Positions 6,074 through 8,417 of a DNA stretch of 8,417 nt are shown in pieces; within the stretch, counting starts at the first letter, position 1, and every line of letters begins with the position of its first letter. The notes below the pieces were generated by a model. That model saw nothing but the letters and a program-made list of their open reading frames with translations. It did no database searches and was not told where the DNA came from. The translations under genes were made by a program, and so were the position numbers. Origin of the DNA: Bacteroidetes bacterium UBA2234 (GTDB lineage: Bacteria > Bacteroidota > Bacteroidia > NS11-12g > UBA955); NCBI GenBank assembly GCA_002347985.1, contig DDYM01000010.1, positions 1,462 to 9,878 on the forward strand, in the 5' to 3' direction.

Positions 6074-7762
6074 ATGCAACCGATTATCGAATGTGTTCCC
6101 AATTTTAGCGAAGGTCGTAACCTTCAGACCATCAAAGCAATTACTGACGCCATCGAATCGGTGGATGGAATTCGCTTGTTAGATGTAGACCCGGGCAAAG
6201 CCACAAATCGCACCGTGGTAACCTTGGTTGGATCGCCGGAGGACGTTATAGAAGCCGCTTTCCGCGGAATACAGAAAGCTGCAGAACTGATCGATATGCG
6301 CAACCACAGCGGAGAACACCCCCGCATGGGCGCCACCGATGTATGTCCGCTCATTCCCATTTCCGGCATCAGCATGGAAGAAACCGCATTGTATGCTCAA
6401 AAATTGGCGCAACGCGTTGCAGAAGAGTTGCACATCCCAACATACTTATACGAATACGCGCAGGCAAACACCAACCGAAACAATCTCAGTGTGATTCGCG
6501 CGGGTGAATACGAAGGTTTTTTCGAAAAAATCAAATTGCCAGAATGGGCGCCGGATTACGGCCCTGCTGAAATGAACCTCACGGCCGGCGCCACAGTCAT
6601 TGGTGCTCGTGATTTCCTGATTGCTTATAACGTAAACCTCAATACCAAGAGTACCCGCATCGCCAATCGCATCGCTTTTGATGTTCGCGAAGCAGGTCGT
6701 GTCAAGCGCGAAGGCAACCCTTATTCTGGGAAGATCATGAACGACGAAAATGGGGAACCCATCCGCATTCCTGGAAAATTGAAGAGTGTGAAGGCGATAG
6801 GATGGTATATCGAAGAGTACAACATGGCTCAGATTTCCATGAATTTAACCAATTACAAAATCAGTCCTTTGCATGTGGCGTTTGAAGAAACCCGAAAATC
6901 AGCCGACGAGCGCGGGGTGCGGGTAACGGGCTCTGAATTGGTGGGCTTGATTCCTCTTCAGCCGATGTTGGATGCAGGTAGATATTTCTTGGAAAAGCAA
7001 GGTTTGAGCACGGGGGTGAGCGAGGCCGACCTCATCGATTGTGCCATTCGCAGCATGGGCTTGAATGAATTGGGGGCTTTTGATCCGAAGAAGAAAATCA
7101 TTGAATACATGTTACGCGATGAGAAGCAATCTCGATTGGTCAACATGACGGTTCGCGGCTTTGCAGACGAAACGGCGAGTGACAGTGCGGCCCCCGGAGG
7201 GGGCAGCATTTCCGCTTTGGCGGGGGCACTCGGCGCTGCGTTGGGCACCATGGTGGCCAACTTGAGCGCCGCCAAAAGGGGCTGGGAAGATCGCGTTCAC
7301 GAATTCTCACCCTGGGCCGAACAAGGCCAAGCCCTCAAAGACAAACTTATCGCCCTGGTAGACGAAGACACCCGCGCCTTTGATGCCATCATGGACGCTT
7401 TTGGACTCCCCAAAGACACCCCTGAGCAAGTGGCATCGAGAAAACAAGCCATCCAAGACGCTTCAAAATACGCAACACAAGTGCCTTTCCGCACCATGCA
7501 AACCGCCTTTGAATGCATCCCTTTGTTGAAACAAATGGCCGAACAGGGCAACCCCAATTCTTTGTCGGACGTTGGCGTAGGCGCACTTTGTATCAAAACC
7601 GCTGTTCGTGGTGCTTGGCTAAACGTTTTGATCAATGCACAAGGATTGACAGACAAAACCTGGGCTGAGAATATCGTCTCAGAAGCCAGAGCTCTTTTGG
7701 CAAAGAATCATACGGCCTGCGATGAAATTATTTTGAAAATCGAATCCCAGATTGGTGGCTGA
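6074..7762 (+). CDS. ftcD: Bifunctional glutamate formimidoyltransferase / formimidoyltetrahydrofolate cyclodeaminase
   Basis: It transfers the formimino group of N-formimino-L-glutamate, a histidine breakdown product, to tetrahydrofolate. It then deaminates 5-formimino-THF to 5,10-methenyl-THF and ammonia, feeding one-carbon metabolism in the cytoplasm. The 562 residues hold both domains, as in vertebrate FTCD (about 541). The formiminotransferase part starts IIECVPNFSEG (4-14) and carries GEHPRMGATDV (80-90), with His82 at the same number as the catalytic His of the porcine enzyme. The transferase C-terminal subdomain runs to about 335. The cyclodeaminase part (about 350-562) has AAPGGGS (372-378), DEDTRAFDAIM (430-440) and NSLSDVGVG (495-503). 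ATG 6074 is the only sensible start and lies 4 bases after a -7 box. No other histidine-degradation gene (hutH, hutU, hutI) lies in the window; the next gene encodes a secreted protein. Confidence 0.96.
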   Translation: MQPIIECVPNFSEGRNLQTIKAITDAIESVDGIRLLDVDPGKATNRTVVTLVGSPEDVIEAAFRGIQKAAELIDMRNHSGEHPRMGATDVCPLIPISGISMEETALYAQKLAQRVAEELHIPTYLYEYAQANTNRNNLSVIRAGEYEGFFEKIKLPEWAPDYGPAEMNLTAGATVIGARDFLIAYNVNLNTKSTRIANRIAFDVREAGRVKREGNPYSGKIMNDENGEPIRIPGKLKSVKAIGWYIEEYNMAQISMNLTNYKISPLHVAFEETRKSADERGVRVTGSELVGLIPLQPMLDAGRYFLEKQGLSTGVSEADLIDCAIRSMGLNELGAFDPKKKIIEYMLRDEKQSRLVNMTVRGFADETASDSAAPGGGSISALAGALGAALGTMVANLSAAKRGWEDRVHEFSPWAEQGQALKDKLIALVDEDTRAFDAIMDAFGLPKDTPEQVASRKQAIQDASKYATQVPFRTMQTAFECIPLLKQMAEQGNPNSLSDVGVGALCIKTAVRGAWLNVLINAQGLTDKTWAENIVSEARALLAKNHTACDEIILKIESQIGG

Positions 7763-7783
7763 AAATACAGCACTGAACGTCGA

Positions 7784-7791
7784 TAGATTTT
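7784..7791 (+). promoter_or_regulatory. Weak candidate -7 box before the secreted-protein gene
   Basis: TAGATTTT matches seven of eight positions of TAnnTTTG and lies 39 bases before the ATG at 7831, in the 68-base gap after ftcD. No -33 element is evident. The gap shows no stem-loop terminator and is too short for a riboswitch such as the cobalamin type, so read-through from ftcD is equally possible. Confidence 0.2.
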
Positions 7792-7830
7792 ATATACAAA
7801 CAAGAATTCTCAAAAACGAAAAGACCACAC

Positions 7831-8417
7831 ATGTCGACATTCAATAGAATTCCGAAAAATCAAATCCGGATTCTAATCGTCACATTATGGACGGGATTTT
7901 TATCCCAGCATGCCATGGCCCAGTTCGCCCCGGCTGCAGGGCAGCCGGGGTCTACGGCCCTTCGGGCCGACAGTTCCTGCTTTGTCAATTGGGCCACCCA
8001 CTGCCATATTCAGCGCGGACTCAAACAAATCAACCTGGCCGACTCTGGCTACGCCTCCGTTGGCACCGCACAATCGGCCATCGGTCAGGCATCCACCAAC
8101 GGCGTAGTATCCCTCGGCGATGGCGGCATCGCAACACTCACATTTGACCCACCCATCTCAGATGGCAACGGATTTGATTTTGCCGTTTTTGAAAACACAT
8201 TTCTCGACAGCTTCCTCGAATTGGCATTTGTAGAAGTAAGCACCGATAGTCAGTCTTGGGCCCGATTCCCCAATGAAAGTCTCACACAAACCCAAGTGCA
8301 AACCGGTGCGTTCGGATTCACCCAACCTACGAAAATTCATAATCTAGCGGGGAAATACCGACATCCCTATGGGACGCCTTTCGATCTTCAGGATTTGGCG
8401 ATGATGAGCAACATACG
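7831..8417 (+). CDS. Secreted cell-surface protein, 3' end outside window
   Basis: The frame is open from ATG 7831 to the last base, giving 195 codons plus two bases. The N-terminus is a signal peptide: Lys9 and Arg13, a hydrophobic stretch (14-24), and a likely signal peptidase I site after AMA (28-30). The mature part has PGSTALRADSSCFVNWA (39-55), VVSLGDGGIATLTFDPPI (92-109), DFAVFEN (116-122), LELAFVEVSTDSQSWARFP (129-147) and NLAGKYRHPYGTPFDL (171-186). I recognise this pattern from unnamed extracellular proteins of Bacteroidota, often carrying a C-terminal type IX secretion signal; that end is not visible here. The function is unknown. I have a loose recollection of relatives near TonB receptor/YncE (cobalamin-type) loci, but nothing in the window tests this. 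ATG 7915 is rejected as a start because it would remove the signal peptide. Two GC-rich hairpins lie in codons 33-47. Confidence 0.85.
   Translation, partial: MSTFNRIPKNQIRILIVTLWTGFLSQHAMAQFAPAAGQPGSTALRADSSCFVNWATHCHIQRGLKQINLADSGYASVGTAQSAIGQASTNGVVSLGDGGIATLTFDPPISDGNGFDFAVFENTFLDSFLELAFVEVSTDSQSWARFPNESLTQTQVQTGAFGFTQPTKIHNLAGKYRHPYGTPFDLQDLAMMSNI
7928..7950. repeat. Perfect 10-bp GC-rich hairpin in the secreted-protein gene
   Basis: Arms CCCCGGCTGC (7928-7937) and GCAGCCGGGG (7941-7950) are exact reverse complements around a 3-base loop AGG. They encode APAAGQPG just after the signal peptide. No U-tract follows, so this is not a standard terminator. Confidence 0.7.
7955..7969. repeat. 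Second GC-rich hairpin, in tandem with the first
   Basis: Arms CGGCCC (7955-7960) and GGGCCG (7964-7969) pair perfectly around TTC. It starts 4 bases after the first hairpin ends, in codons 42-47. The two together form a short GC-rich block at the start of the mature protein. Confidence 0.65.

Noticed and set aside
7297..7656. 119-codon open frame on the minus strand inside ftcD
   Set aside because: It is antisense to the cyclodeaminase domain and is explained by codon composition.
7763..7830. Cobalamin riboswitch or terminator between ftcD and the secreted-protein gene
   Set aside because: The gap is 68 bases, too short for that riboswitch, and I see no stem-loop with a T-tract.
7887..8147. 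Closed frames at 7887-8147 and 7910-8107 as the gene at the right end
   Set aside because: Their products are Pro/Arg/Gly-rich without domain features, while the overlapping frame from 7831 has a signal peptide and family-like blocks.
1..8417. A novel defence, mobile or biosynthetic system
   Set aside because: All six genes are housekeeping or secreted-protein types; no toxin, nuclease, transposase, integrase or repeat array is present.

Overview
The window looks like chromosomal core sequence from a member of the Bacteroidota, probably an environmental lineage with moderate GC content. Three things point there. The E1 dehydrogenase has its alpha and beta halves fused in one chain. Start codons lack Shine-Dalgarno sequences, while boxes matching the phylum's -7 promoter element (TAnnTTTG) sit just upstream of three genes. 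The gene at the right edge encodes a secreted protein of a type I associate with Bacteroidota cell surfaces. There is no RNA gene, CRISPR array, insertion sequence or phage gene.

Layout, left to right. (1) 1-1500, plus strand: the 3' part of a fused 2-oxoacid dehydrogenase E1 gene, cut by the left edge. (2) 1497-3443, plus strand: a PIF1/RecD-like helicase whose probable TTG start overlaps the E1 stop codon. (3) 3444-4541 and 4554-5933, minus strand: glmM followed by ychF, 12 bases apart. ychF converges on the helicase with no base between the two stop codons. (4) 5934-6073: a 140-base divergent promoter region with boxes for glmM and ftcD and a 9-base direct repeat before ftcD. (5) 6074-7762, plus strand: full-length bifunctional ftcD. 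(6) 7831-8417, plus strand: the 5' part of a secreted protein gene, open to the right edge.

The genes cover unrelated jobs: 2-oxoacid oxidation, DNA unwinding, a translation-associated ATPase, amino-sugar phosphate isomerisation for the cell wall, and histidine/folate one-carbon metabolism. I see no defence, secretion or biosynthetic system and do not claim one. The features most worth a second look are small-scale. Leucine codon use changes sharply inside the E1 gene next to a perfect GC-rich hairpin. Two stronger hairpins lie in tandem in the first codons of the mature secreted protein. The ychF promoter box shares its first three bases with the glmM stop codon. The helicase cannot start at ATG or GTG.
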